A stretch of DNA of 42,562 nt from Flavitalea plasmicola (lineage in GTDB: Bacteria > Bacteroidota > Bacteroidia > Chitinophagales > Chitinophagaceae), in NCBI RefSeq assembly GCF_030546645.1, contig NZ_JAUOTO010000014.1:1-42562 (forward strand), read 5' to 3'. Shown in pieces: positions 16,643-27,200 of the stretch. The notes beneath the pieces were generated by a model. It worked only from the letters and a program-made list of their open reading frames with translations. It had not been told where the DNA came from and searched no databases. A program made the translations under genes and the position numbers. Each line of letters begins with the position of its first letter. The first letter of the stretch is position 1.

Positions 16643-19185
16643 ATATCATCGAGGCATTTAGGCGCAGCGTGAGGAACTATCCGGACAAGACGGCCGTCAA
16701 AGATGGCCAGGGTGCGATCACCTATGAGGAACTGGAAAGCAGGAGCGACCAGCTTGCGCAGCTCATCGCAAGCAGGAATTATGGATCAGGATTCGCCGTT
16801 GGCATTTACTTGTCGAAATCCATCAACACCATCGTCGGAATGCTGGCCGTACTGAAAGCCGGAGGTGCTTACCTGCCCGTGAACATAGAATACCCTTTTG
16901 ACCGAATAAAGTTTATGCTGAATGAGGCGGAGGTAAGGTTGGTCCTCACGGAAAAAATGTTCATCCATGAGGTAAGCAACCTGCAATGGCAATGCCCGTC
17001 GCTGGAAGCCTACCTATGTCTTGACAGCGAAGCGGCCGGTGATACCCCGGACGCCACGGGTCTTAAGGAGGATGGGTTCTGGGAGTCCCTTATTAATGAG
17101 GTTGACGGAAGAAGCGGGGGCTGGATAGATGCCTATACGGGAGCTTATATATCCGGGGCGGACGTCGAAGCATACGGGGAGCATGTCCTTCAGTTGCTCA
17201 TGCCCTTTGTCGACGTTGAAAAAGAGGTGCTGGAGATCGGCTGCTGCACCAGCCTGTCGATGCACAAAGTTGCACCTTTCACAAAACATTACACCGGCGC
17301 GCATTCTTCAATAGCGATCATCAGGAGGAATAAAAGGCTCAATGCGGAGGCGAAGGCCGGCAATATTTCGTACACGCACTCCGAGACGGGATTGACCGAC
17401 GGGTTGGAGGGGAAAAAATATGATATTGTCATTCTCAACGGCATTGCCTGCGGGTTTAGAAGCCCTGCCGCCTTTGTCCGGGAACTCCACAGGATAATGG
17501 GACTGCTGAACGACGGAGGCATCGTGTTCATCGGTGATCTGCCGGCGCTAAATGAAAACATTGACCGGCCGGAGACGCCGGCCGGGCTTCGCTTCGCGAA
17601 GGATTTCTTCAGAGACCTGATGGCAGAATTCCATAATTTAACGTATATAGATATTCGTGAAAGAAGCCCTTTGACGCCAGATGCTGCTGAAAGGTTCGAT
17701 GTCATCCTGCACGTTGGCGGAAAGAGAGGAGACAGCGGGAAAGATGCAGGGTTCAGCAGGACGAAGCATCAGTTTGGCGCCGACATATTATCTCTTTTTC
17801 CATCGACCTGCCCGGATGCGGGCATTACGCCGGACTCTGTCGCCAATATTATTTTCACTTCCGGTTCGACCGGCAGACCCAAAGGTGTTCTCAACCTGCA
17901 TAAAGGACTTGTCCGTGCGACGGCAGACCTGGGATATCTTGGTATTTGCTCAAGCGATGTATGGCTGCAGACCTGTAATATCGCTTTTGATGCTTCGGGA
18001 TTCGAGATCTTTGGGGCATTATTGAATGGCTGCACGCTTTGCCTGATCTCGGCCGAGGACCTTTTCAATAACGAACGGTTCGGGAAATACCTGGCAAGGC
18101 ATGGTGTATCCGTCGCAGCGATCGTAGCACCTTTGTTTCACGAGCATGCATCCGTCCGGCCCACCGTATTCGCATCTCTTAAAAAGCTGATGATCGGCGG
18201 CGATACCTTGTCTCCGGCCCTTGCCGACCAGGTCCGGATATCCTGTCCGGAGCTGGACATTTACAATGTCTATGGACCTACTGAGAATTCCATCATGACC
18301 ACCTATTTCAAGATCCAGGCTGCACTTCCGGCGATACCTATAGGCAAGGCGGTGCCGGGTTGCCAGGTATATATCGTGGATGATAGCCGGAAGACCCTGC
18401 CTGCAGGGGTGGCCGGAGAGCTTTGCATTACAGGGGATGGCCTTGCCCTGGGATATTTACACGATCCTGTTCTCACTGCCACGAAATTCATTAACGGTGC
18501 TTTTCATAATGGGATGCGCATGTATCTCACCGGGGATCGCGCCCGGATGAACTTCGACGGAAATATTGAATTTTTGGGCAGAAAGGATCAACAGGTGAAG
18601 ATCAGGGGCAACCGGGTGGAACTGCATGAGATAGAAGAACAGCTCAAGCAGATGCAAGAAGTGGAAAATGCGGTGGTTGTCTTGAAAGGGCAGCAGGAAG
18701 AAGACAAAAGGATCTGCGCATATCTCAAGCTTTCCGGGCCTGCCCGCCTGGAAGTGATCCGGCAGGAACTTTCGAAAAGGATCCCTTATTATATGATGCC
18801 TTCTCATTTCATTATCCTGGATGCCTTTCCATTGACCACGAACAATAAGATCGACCGTAATAATTTGCCGGACCCTGAATTCGTGACGATAGATCGAAAA
18901 ACAGCCTACAAAGGGCCTGTCAATGAGATACAAAGAACGGTGGCCGGACTATGGGGCCAGGTTTTGGAAACGGGATTGATCGGCATGGATGACAACTTTT
19001 TTGATATTGGAGGCAACTCGCTGAAGTTGATAAAGTTGTTCAACAAGATGAACGAAGTATTTCCAGATGTCTTCCAGATCGCCACGTTATTCGATCATCC
19101 GACTGTCCAGGGACAGGTTGATATCATCATGCGCGAAGAAATGAAGATGGATACTTCTTCGGAGTATACGGTAATCGATTATTGA
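16639..19185 (+). CDS. NRPS: A domain interrupted by methyltransferase-like insert, then T
   Basis: This 848-residue protein has no C domain. A1-A2 (AITYEEL; LKAGGAYLPV near 73-81) are followed by an insertion of about 225 residues (139-362). A3 then resumes at FTSGSTGRPKG (406-416), followed by YGPTEN, TGD, GRKDQQVKI and a variant A10 (TNNKIDR, Lys kept). Carrier Ser794 lies in GGNSL. The insert resembles the SAM methyltransferases embedded in NRPS A domains: GWxxxYTG lead, VLEIGC, YDIVILN, and LNDGGIVFIGD. Its SAM-binding motif I is degraded, with GCGTG replaced by GCCTS and the following acidic ribose-binding position lost (TGAHSS where TGTDFS is usual). The A core looks active; its code (about DAFAMGVIMK) suggests a hydrophobic substrate but is not assignable. 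The C-terminal tail DTSSEYTVIDY may dock to the following KS. Confidence 0.9.
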   Translation: MNIIEAFRRSVRNYPDKTAVKDGQGAITYEELESRSDQLAQLIASRNYGSGFAVGIYLSKSINTIVGMLAVLKAGGAYLPVNIEYPFDRIKFMLNEAEVRLVLTEKMFIHEVSNLQWQCPSLEAYLCLDSEAAGDTPDATGLKEDGFWESLINEVDGRSGGWIDAYTGAYISGADVEAYGEHVLQLLMPFVDVEKEVLEIGCCTSLSMHKVAPFTKHYTGAHSSIAIIRRNKRLNAEAKAGNISYTHSETGLTDGLEGKKYDIVILNGIACGFRSPAAFVRELHRIMGLLNDGGIVFIGDLPALNENIDRPETPAGLRFAKDFFRDLMAEFHNLTYIDIRERSPLTPDAAERFDVILHVGGKRGDSGKDAGFSRTKHQFGADILSLFPSTCPDAGITPDSVANIIFTSGSTGRPKGVLNLHKGLVRATADLGYLGICSSDVWLQTCNIAFDASGFEIFGALLNGCTLCLISAEDLFNNERFGKYLARHGVSVAAIVAPLFHEHASVRPTVFASLKKLMIGGDTLSPALADQVRISCPELDIYNVYGPTENSIMTTYFKIQAALPAIPIGKAVPGCQVYIVDDSRKTLPAGVAGELCITGDGLALGYLHDPVLTATKFINGAFHNGMRMYLTGDRARMNFDGNIEFLGRKDQQVKIRGNRVELHEIEEQLKQMQEVENAVVVLKGQQEEDKRICAYLKLSGPARLEVIRQELSKRIPYYMMPSHFIILDAFPLTTNNKIDRNNLPDPEFVTIDRKTAYKGPVNEIQRTVAGLWGQVLETGLIGMDDNFFDIGGNSLKLIKLFNKMNEVFPDVFQIATLFDHPTVQGQVDIIMREEMKMDTSSEYTVIDY
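17053..17724 (+). other. Methyltransferase-like insert between A2 and A3, probably inactive
   Basis: Residues 139-362 of the A-T protein. The recognisable order GWIDAYTG (161-168), VLEIGCCTSL (197-206), YDIVILN (261-267) and GGIVFIGD (293-300) matches embedded NRPS methyltransferases. Glycines of the SAM loop and the downstream acidic residue are replaced. Most embedded methyltransferases sit between A8 and A9; the A2-A3 site is the rarer one. Confidence 0.8.
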
Positions 19186-19209
19186 GGACTAATCTATTTA
19201 AACGTTATC

Positions 19210-22200
19210 ATGGACATCGCAATCATAGGAATGGCCGGCCGCTTTCCCGAAGCAAATAACATAGAGGAGTTCCGCAGACATCTGCAGGAAGGGCGGGACA
19301 GTGTGCGTCCTCTTTCAAGGGTGAGACTGCAAAGGACATCCCTTTCCCCGCTGGCGGAATATGAGATACTGGGCTATCTGGAAGATATCGACCTGTTCGA
19401 CCACGCCTTCTTCAATATCTCGCTTGGCGAGGCCATACATATGGACCCACACCAGCGTATTATACTGGAAGTTGTTTATCAGACGTTTGAAAATGCCGGT
19501 TACAGTCCGGATCATTATGCAGGCACCCATACGGCTACCTTTGCTGCCGACGTCAACCTGGAGTATGGCCGGCATGCAACTGCCGAGGTGCCTACCCTGA
19601 CGACAGGTAACCTGAACGCCATTATTGCCGGCCGCATTGCAAGGACCTTTGATCTGCGCGGCAGCGCCGTGATGATAGATACCTCCTGCTCATCTTCACT
19701 GGTGGCGCTTCATTACGCATGCAATGCCATCCGCCTTGGGGAGGTGGAAAATGCCATTGTATGCGCGGCTAATATGAAGCTGTTCCCGGAAGTGCCCGCG
19801 CACAAACAGGACATTGGCATCAGCTCTCCGGATGGGAAAACCAGGGCGTTCTCTGCCGATGCTTCCGGCACGGGTACGGGTGAAGCCGTCTGCTGCGTCC
19901 TGTTGAAGTCTTATGAAAATGCCATCAGGGACGGGGACAATATACATGCCATAATTAAAGGCTCCGCCGTTAATCAGGATGCCGCTCTTTCGGCCAGCCT
20001 CACTTCGCCCAGCAGTGTTGCGCAAGCTGAGGTTATCCGCAAGGCATGGAAAATGTCCGGCATCGATCCTGCCACCATCACCTATATAGAGGCCCACGGC
20101 ACTGCCACTAAGCTGGGAGATCCCATCGAGGTACAGGGGATATCCATGGCGTTTAAGGAATATGGCTGCACGGAAAGATCATGCGGGATAGGGTCTGTAA
20201 AAAGCAATGTCGGGCATACCGCCGCCGCCGCCGGGCTGATGGGACTGATCAAGACGGTATTATCTCTCAAGTCCGGACAGCTATTCCCGTCCCTTCATTT
20301 TGAGAGGCCCAACCCATTTATCGATTTTGAACATTCTCCCGTCTATGTGGTAGATAAATTATCCGAGTGGAGGCCTGCCTCCGGCATTCGCAGGGCAGGC
20401 GTTAGTTCCTTTGGCTTTTCCGGCACCAACTGTCATGTAATACTGGAAGAAGCTCCCATGCCAATACCTTGGGAAGGGCGTACCGCAGGGGGGAATAAAG
20501 ATCATCTTATCGTTGTGTCGGGAAAAAGCCGTGCCTCCCTTCATTCGAACATCAGGGCCCTGCTGGACCATATAAGAAAGGAACGCTGCGACGTTGCCGA
20601 TGTTTCATTCACTTTGCTGGTGGGAAGAAAGCACCATGCCCATCGTTTTGCAACGGTGGTGAACTCAATCGAAGAATTGATAGAAGATCTCGAAGCATTT
20701 GGATCAGCCGGTGCGCCGCCCGTGGCTGCCGACGATAAAACCAGTACCAGGCTTGTCTTTACTTTTTCGGGTGATCTGAATATTTCAGCAGAACAGGTGG
20801 AATTATGCTGCCGGCAGGCTCCTGCGTTCCGGCAGTATTTCGAGGCCTGCTCCCATGCGCTTGGAAAGAACGAGCCGTCGCCGCAGTTCAGGAAATTCGC
20901 TTTCCAGTATTCTTTTTTCAAGCTATTGGAAGCAAAAGGCATCCGGGGAAATACTTTCATTAAAGAAGGCATCGGAACGCTCAGCGTGGCAGCTATCTCA
21001 CAGGCGGCCACATTGGAGCAATGTGTTGAGAGACTGGCGGAGTTTCCCGGTGCGGATGCGGCAGCGGCCGGCGACCGCGACCGGCGGCTGGTAGAAAAAT
21101 TCGGCAATGATGCCGTTGTCTTCGCGGAGATCGGTCCGGCAGGAAATATCCTGAAGAGCATTCCATCCTCGGGGTATGATGTGAAAGTGAGCAAAGTCAA
21201 TCTCAGGATGGGAGATAAGGATGTATTACTCACCTATATAAAAGGCCTTTACCTCGCCGGTTACGGGACTGATTTGCGTTGGGCGAAAGAATGGGTCAGT
21301 GGGAGGAGAATAGAATTGCCTGCCTATGAATTTGACAGGGTAAGATGCTGGATCAGGGAGGAGATTCCTTTTTTCGACGCTTATCTGCGCATGCCGGTAT
21401 GGCGGCCCAACGAGGAGCCGCTGCAGAAAAAGGACACTGGAAAACTTATCGTCCTCACCAGCGGCGTTTCCGGAGAAGGCCTGGTTGAAGCGTTGGCGCA
21501 GCAGGCGAAGGATGCAGTCTTCTTCACGGTGCGTCCCGGTGTCCCGGAAGATCATCTGGCAGTGAAGGAAATTGCACTCGAAGGAAGGAATATTGTCCAC
21601 CTGGTGGGATCCCTTTCCGCCCTGGCAGAGACGGTAACTCTTTTTGAGGACGTCCTCAGATCGGGAAATGTCCGCTACACGGCCGTCACATTTGATTGCA
21701 TGAAAACCACGACCGGCAGGGGGCCGGGCGATCCTGCCATGGCCATGTGCCATGGCTTTATGGTAGGCGTAAAGGAAAAATTCCCCCTGGCAGAGGTGAA
21801 CTGCATCGATATAGACCAGGCTTCGGTTGAACGTTTTGCCGGCGAACTGGTAAATGGGCTCGTTTCAACAGGCACGGCAGTGTCCTTCGTGTATAGAGAG
21901 GGAAAGCGTTTTGTCCAGGATATGACCGCACTTACATCCCGGGATGACGCCGCGGCGATCCGTATAAATACAGGCGAAAGCTATCTGGCGCTGGGAGCCG
22001 GAGAGCATGTCAACGCGTATGTGCGGGCGTATATACGGGCCAAAAAGATCGGGCTTATTCACCCGGACTCCGGTGACTCCGGATCTCATGGAGATCGTGT
22101 CAGCGGGATACTTGTTTTGGATCCCGCCAGGCAGGAAGCTCCCGGGCAGGTACTTAGCCTGCTGGCGCGTCTGAAAGGAACGATACGGCAACTGGTGATA

Positions 22201-24204
22201 TTTAATCCTTACAACCCGCAAAAACACACCGGTGCAATGACAGTGGATGCACCGGCCGATGGCTTCTGGCAGGAGCTGGCCAATCAGCAGACCGGCGAAA
22301 TGCCCAGGATCGCCTGTTTGCGGATCCCTCATCCGGATGAGGATGGAAAGGACATCCCGGACAGGATCGTCATGGACCTGATCGATTCGGCATTAGGCAC
22401 GGGGCTGAGCAATGTAATTATTTCACCGCCGGTGAAGCAGCAGATCCCCGGTGCAATGGACATCCGGGAAGACACTGCTGCAGGCAGCAAGATGCAAAGC
22501 GGCCCCGTCACAAAGGAACAGATCCGGATCGCCCTCGAAAAAATATGGTATGATGTGCTCAAAAAGGAACGGATAGGACAGGATGAGGATTTCTTTGAAA
22601 TCGGAGGACATTCTCTCAATGGGGCGCAGGTGATCAGCCGGGTCAGACTGGAATTCCAGGTCGAGCTGGAATTCGAAGATATGCTCGAATACGGTACCAT
22701 CAGGTCGCTGGCGGAATGTATCCATGATAAGCTTCCACCTGCCGCCGGCGCACAGGCACAGGCAAATGAGATCGTCCCGGTGGCAAAGCAGGCTTACTAT
22801 GAAGTTTCCGCTGCCCAACGGAGGTTTTGGGTTTTACAGCAGCTTGGAAAAGATCCCTCGGCATACAACATGTCGGCTTCCTATGAATTTAAAGGAGATC
22901 TCGACATTCCTTCTTTCAGGCGGGCCATTCTGTCGCTGGTCGAAAGGCACGAATCATTGCGTACGACCTTTAACGAGATCGATGGAGCGCTTGTCCAATG
23001 TGTGCTGGATGCGGGTGCATTTGGATTCGAGCTGAATGTCAATTCGGAGCTGAAAGATAACCCTGCCTATGCGCAGATCCTGCTGGACAGGATCCGGACC
23101 GCCGCCGCCGCTCCGTTCGACCTGGGGAAGGCGCCATTGATACGGGCTGCATTGTACCAGATTGCCGGGGATAAGTTTGTGTTCTTCTTCACTGTACACC
23201 ATATCATTGGGGACGGTTGGTCATTAAAGGTGATGGTAAAGGACCTGCTTACCTTGTATCAAAGCTTTTCCGGCGGACTGCCGTCCCCGCTGCCGCCGCT
23301 GAGGGTTCAGTGTAAGGACATTGTTGCCTGGCAAAACCGGCAGTTCAGCGCTCAGGCATTCGAAGCGCATCGTCTGTATTGGACAGAACAATTTGCGGGA
23401 GGCGCCTTAGACCTGGAATTCCCCGTCGATCATCCGGGATATAAGAATGGCGCCGGTGCGGGAGCGCGCCTGCGTTTTAAACTGACCAGGGAGCATAGCC
23501 GTGCATTAAGGGAGCTGACCAAACAAAACCAGGCTACCCCTTTTATAACCTTGCTGGCCGCGATCAAGCTATTACTCTACTGTCGTACGCTGAAAGAGGA
23601 CATCACTGTCGGAACCCCTGTGGCAGGAAGGAACCATCCGGATATGGAGGACCAGGTCGGCTTGTACCTGAATACATTGCCCATTCGCACCCGATTCAAG
23701 CCTTATGAAACCTGCGGATCTCTTCTGGGCAGTGTTAAAAAGAACGCACTGGATGCGTTGAAATACCAGGAATATCCTATAGACAGGATCATCACCGATC
23801 TGGACCTGCCCCTGTCATCCCGTGGGAACGGCCTTTTCGATGTGGGTTTTACTTTTAATAATTACGATGAACCGGGTGATCCGGGCGGCGCTGCATGGCA
23901 GCACATCTCCGTAGAGAACCTGTATCCGGAGATCACATCTGTAAAGGCAGCTATCTGGTTCCACGGTTTCGAAAATTCCGATGAAATAGGATTCAATATC
24001 GACTACGATGCACAATTGTTCAAAAAGACCACTATGGATCGGCTTATGCTGGACTTTCAATTCATTTTAAGATCACTGCCGGAGATCCTCCCGGTTGAAA
24101 TAGGGAAGGTGGTGGATCTTATTTCGGAAAACGAATCGACAGCGCTCAAAAGCCAGCAGGAGGACATAAAAAGAAGGAATGCGCTGTCGTTAAAAAAAAT
24201 ATAA
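19210..24204 (+). CDS. Hybrid PKS-NRPS: KS-(AT vestige)-(KR vestige)-T-C
   Basis: The 1664-residue protein begins at once with a ketosynthase (1-415). Its triad is intact: Cys160 (DTSCSSSL), His296 (EAHGTA) and His336 (KSNVGH). The AT region (about 430-715) keeps the linker and ends (LIVVSGKS; a degraded FxFPGQG reading FTFSGDL; EIGPAGN) but has lost the GHSxGE serine elbow (KEGIGT near 585-590) and most of the catalytic core. The next region (about 722-1090) looks like a ketoreductase relic: the TGGxGxxG loop reads ALGAGEH near 927-933, and no Ser-Tyr-Asn/Lys catalytic set is seen. Carrier Ser1135 (GGHSL) and a C domain with HHIIGDG (1330-1336) are intact. If KS extends the chain, malonyl must come from a trans AT not encoded here; otherwise the module may only relay the chain. 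The C domain probably works with the following interface-A(Asp)-T. Confidence 0.92.
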   Translation: MDIAIIGMAGRFPEANNIEEFRRHLQEGRDSVRPLSRVRLQRTSLSPLAEYEILGYLEDIDLFDHAFFNISLGEAIHMDPHQRIILEVVYQTFENAGYSPDHYAGTHTATFAADVNLEYGRHATAEVPTLTTGNLNAIIAGRIARTFDLRGSAVMIDTSCSSSLVALHYACNAIRLGEVENAIVCAANMKLFPEVPAHKQDIGISSPDGKTRAFSADASGTGTGEAVCCVLLKSYENAIRDGDNIHAIIKGSAVNQDAALSASLTSPSSVAQAEVIRKAWKMSGIDPATITYIEAHGTATKLGDPIEVQGISMAFKEYGCTERSCGIGSVKSNVGHTAAAAGLMGLIKTVLSLKSGQLFPSLHFERPNPFIDFEHSPVYVVDKLSEWRPASGIRRAGVSSFGFSGTNCHVILEEAPMPIPWEGRTAGGNKDHLIVVSGKSRASLHSNIRALLDHIRKERCDVADVSFTLLVGRKHHAHRFATVVNSIEELIEDLEAFGSAGAPPVAADDKTSTRLVFTFSGDLNISAEQVELCCRQAPAFRQYFEACSHALGKNEPSPQFRKFAFQYSFFKLLEAKGIRGNTFIKEGIGTLSVAAISQAATLEQCVERLAEFPGADAAAAGDRDRRLVEKFGNDAVVFAEIGPAGNILKSIPSSGYDVKVSKVNLRMGDKDVLLTYIKGLYLAGYGTDLRWAKEWVSGRRIELPAYEFDRVRCWIREEIPFFDAYLRMPVWRPNEEPLQKKDTGKLIVLTSGVSGEGLVEALAQQAKDAVFFTVRPGVPEDHLAVKEIALEGRNIVHLVGSLSALAETVTLFEDVLRSGNVRYTAVTFDCMKTTTGRGPGDPAMAMCHGFMVGVKEKFPLAEVNCIDIDQASVERFAGELVNGLVSTGTAVSFVYREGKRFVQDMTALTSRDDAAAIRINTGESYLALGAGEHVNAYVRAYIRAKKIGLIHPDSGDSGSHGDRVSGILVLDPARQEAPGQVLSLLARLKGTIRQLVIFNPYNPQKHTGAMTVDAPADGFWQELANQQTGEMPRIACLRIPHPDEDGKDIPDRIVMDLIDSALGTGLSNVIISPPVKQQIPGAMDIREDTAAGSKMQSGPVTKEQIRIALEKIWYDVLKKERIGQDEDFFEIGGHSLNGAQVISRVRLEFQVELEFEDMLEYGTIRSLAECIHDKLPPAAGAQAQANEIVPVAKQAYYEVSAAQRRFWVLQQLGKDPSAYNMSASYEFKGDLDIPSFRRAILSLVERHESLRTTFNEIDGALVQCVLDAGAFGFELNVNSELKDNPAYAQILLDRIRTAAAAPFDLGKAPLIRAALYQIAGDKFVFFFTVHHIIGDGWSLKVMVKDLLTLYQSFSGGLPSPLPPLRVQCKDIVAWQNRQFSAQAFEAHRLYWTEQFAGGALDLEFPVDHPGYKNGAGAGARLRFKLTREHSRALRELTKQNQATPFITLLAAIKLLLYCRTLKEDITVGTPVAGRNHPDMEDQVGLYLNTLPIRTRFKPYETCGSLLGSVKKNALDALKYQEYPIDRIITDLDLPLSSRGNGLFDVGFTFNNYDEPGDPGGAAWQHISVENLYPEITSVKAAIWFHGFENSDEIGFNIDYDAQLFKKTTMDRLMLDFQFILRSLPEILPVEIGKVVDLISENESTALKSQQEDIKRRNALSLKKI
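20497..21354 (+). other. Vestigial acyltransferase domain
   Basis: The region between KS and KR relic keeps AT flanks (KS-AT linker, APAFRQYF near 538, EIGPAGNIL near 640) but is about 100-150 residues shorter than a normal AT. The catalytic Ser/His motifs are absent, so no cis malonyl loading is expected. It is similar in principle to the AT remnants of trans-AT PKSs. Confidence 0.7.
21373..22479 (+). other. Vestigial ketoreductase region
   Basis: Position and length fit a KR structural plus catalytic pair. KR-like landmarks remain: NIVHLVGSL near 793-801, RQLVIFNPYN near 993-1002, and GTGLSNVIISP near 1073-1083 (compare G-LPQVVVS of KRs). The NADPH loop and the active-site Ser/Tyr are not found. 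The identification rests on residual landmarks and is moderately sure. Confidence 0.55.
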
Positions 24205-24207
24205 GAT

Positions 24208-27200
24208 ATGAATCAAAATAGCAGGATGCCAGCCCTGTCGGTCTTTCAGAAATGCTTATGGAGCACGTGCGGGACGCGGATCCCACTCATTTCCTGCGTT
24301 TCCGTGCATATCGCCGGGGAGTTGGATCGCTTACGATTGCAGGATGCGGTACAGAAGGTTGCGCAAAGGCATGAGATGCTGCGTACGGTGTATAAAGAAG
24401 ATCCACAGGGAAACTTGGTACCTGAGATCATGGATACGCTGGTCTGCCATCACCGGTGGCTGGAGGTAGATGATCTCAGTGAAATCGATCAGGTCTTCAC
24501 GGGGCAGACGGATGGAGCGCAATTCCGGCTTGCAAATTTTATAAAGGAAGGTATTTCATACCGGATCGACCTTTGCCGGCTTTCGGACCGGGAATTCTAC
24601 TTTTTGCTCACAATGCCTTCTGTTTCCGTCGATGCTCATTCGTTGCAGCAGGCGGCCCGGGAGATCTGTATGGCCTACCTGGGTCAGGACCCGGCGGGCG
24701 AGGTCATCCAATATCGTCAATTTACAGATTGGCAGGCCGGCATCGCTCAATCTCCCGAGCCGGCAGCGGAAGACTATTGGAACAGGATCGATCCCGGGGA
24801 ATTCAACTTTTCACTCGTCATGCAGGATCGCTTTGAGATTTCGGAGCGTTCTGCGCAAATGTACAGGTTCACCTTGCCAACGGAGCAAACAGCGCAGTTG
24901 GGGCTGCTTTCAAAAAAGCTGGGCGCATCGGTGAGGGACATCCTGTTCACGGGTTTCGCCATTTTGATACAACGGTATGCTGAACAGGAGCATATAGGAA
25001 TAGGATTTGTGAATAACAGCCGGCATTATGATGAGCTGTTACGCACTATCGGACCCATGAGCAGGACTTTGCCTGTCCAGGCGCCGATGCGTCCTACGCA
25101 ATCTTTCAGAGAGGTAGCTAATAAGATAAAAAGAACATTGCAGCATGCCATCGGGTGGGAAGACTATTACCCGCCGGCGCAGAGGTTGTTCGGAGCAGGA
25201 TTTGAATATTTGCAACTGGATACCATGCGCTGGGCGGATGACTACACGGTGTTTGCCATTTCGGATCTGAGATCCGAAACGGATTATTTTCCCGTAAGGT
25301 TGATCTGCTATGATTACGGAGACGAGGTTCGGTTTATACTGGCATTTGACAACGGACTTTTTTCAGAAAATGCCATACAACTGATGTCCAGGCATTTTTT
25401 ACGCCTGCTGCAGGAAATACTGATCCGGCCGGACGATGCGATAGCTGCCTATTCCACCCTGGATGATCATGAATTTCAACAGGTCACTGCCGGCTTTAAC
25501 AGGACGGAGCAGGCTTTTCAAAACAGGACCAGCATCCTCTCCCTATTTGAAGAACAGGCTGCGCTGTATCCTGACCGCGAAGCTGTGGTATTCGAAGCCA
25601 CCAGGATGACGTATAAGCAGTTGAATGAAAAGGCGAATCAATTGGCTAACTATCTGCGGGGGCACTATGCGATCGCACCCAACGATATTATCGCGGTGAA
25701 ACTCCGGAGGTCCGAGCGGATGATCATAGCCATTCTTGCTATCCTGAAAGCAGGGGGGGCGTACCTGCCGCTTCATCCATTCTATCCGGCTGAACGGAAC
25801 AGGCATATCATGGAAGAGGCGGGTATAAAAGCATTACTGACGGATTCGGAATATATGTTCGATACGGCTGGTGAGCTCAACGGCCATCTATTTATACTGG
25901 ATATAATGCTGGACGGTCTCGAGGAGGGTACATCCGACCCGGGTCCTGTCAATAAAGCCTCCGATCTCGCCTATGTGATCTATACTTCAGGGTCTTCCGG
26001 ACAGCCCAAAGGCGTTGAGATCACCCATTATTCACTTCTGAATTATGTCAACTGGTGCAAGGACCGTCATTCCATCTGCCCCTCCGACAAGACTGTTTTA
26101 TTTTCTTCCATAGCGTTCGACCTTTGTTATACCAGCTTGTGGACTTCCCTGGCCTGTGGATGCTGCCTGGTCATTTTGCCCGAGACGGATTTCCTGGACC
26201 CGCAGGCATTGATCCGGCTGATCAGGGAGGAGGGGATCACCTATATCAAGCTGACGCCTTCGCATTTCAGTATGATCATGAATGACCTGGATTTTCACGA
26301 AAATGTACAGGCATACTGCTTTCGCCTGGTGGTGTTAGGCGGCGAGCGGATCAGAACCGAAGATGTAGGCAAATTCCTGGCACACCGTCCCGAAGTGGAA
26401 TTTCTCAACCATTATGGACCTACCGAGACAACGATCGGGTGTATAACGCAGCCTGTTACAAGGTGGAATTTTGAAGCCTTCTGCAAAAGGCCGGTGATCG
26501 GCAGGCCTATCAGCAATACCTCCGTTTATATTTTAAATGAAGGTATGCGTCCAGTGTCTGTCGGTGAGACCGGAGAGATCTGTATTTCCGGCGACGGCCT
26601 GGCCCGCGGATACCTTAGAAATGAAAGATTGACAAAGGAGAAATTCATAGATCACCCGTTTGCCGCCGGTGCGAAGCTTTACAGGACGGGAGACAAGGGC
26701 AGGTGGACCCTGGACGGGAAGGTGGAATTTTTAGGCAGGAATGACGACCAGATCAAGATAAGAGGCTTCCGCATAGAGGTGGGGGAGATCGAAGCCGTGC
26801 TCCTGAAGCATGCGGGGATAAAGCAAGCTGCGGTCCTTGCCGTACAGAAAGAGCATGAGCTGCAGCTCGTGGCCTACGTGGTTCCTGAAGGGAGGATCGA
26901 ACTTAGCGAGGTCAGGGAGTTCCTGGGCCGGTTCCTGCCTGATTACATGATCCCTGTGTATTATGTCAGGCTTCCCAATCTGCCCCTCACCGGCAACGGC
27001 AAAGTGAATAAAAAAGCACTGCCCCATCCGAAGGACGAAAGGGAGGATCAAAAGGTGAAGTATGTGGCTCCTTCCGATGAAGTGGAAACCCAGCTGGCCG
27101 GCATATGGAAAGAAGTGCTGAACAAAGAGGACATCGGGATATTGGATAATTTTTTCGAGATCGGGGGGCATTCGCTGCGGGCGGTGCAGATGGTGTCCAG

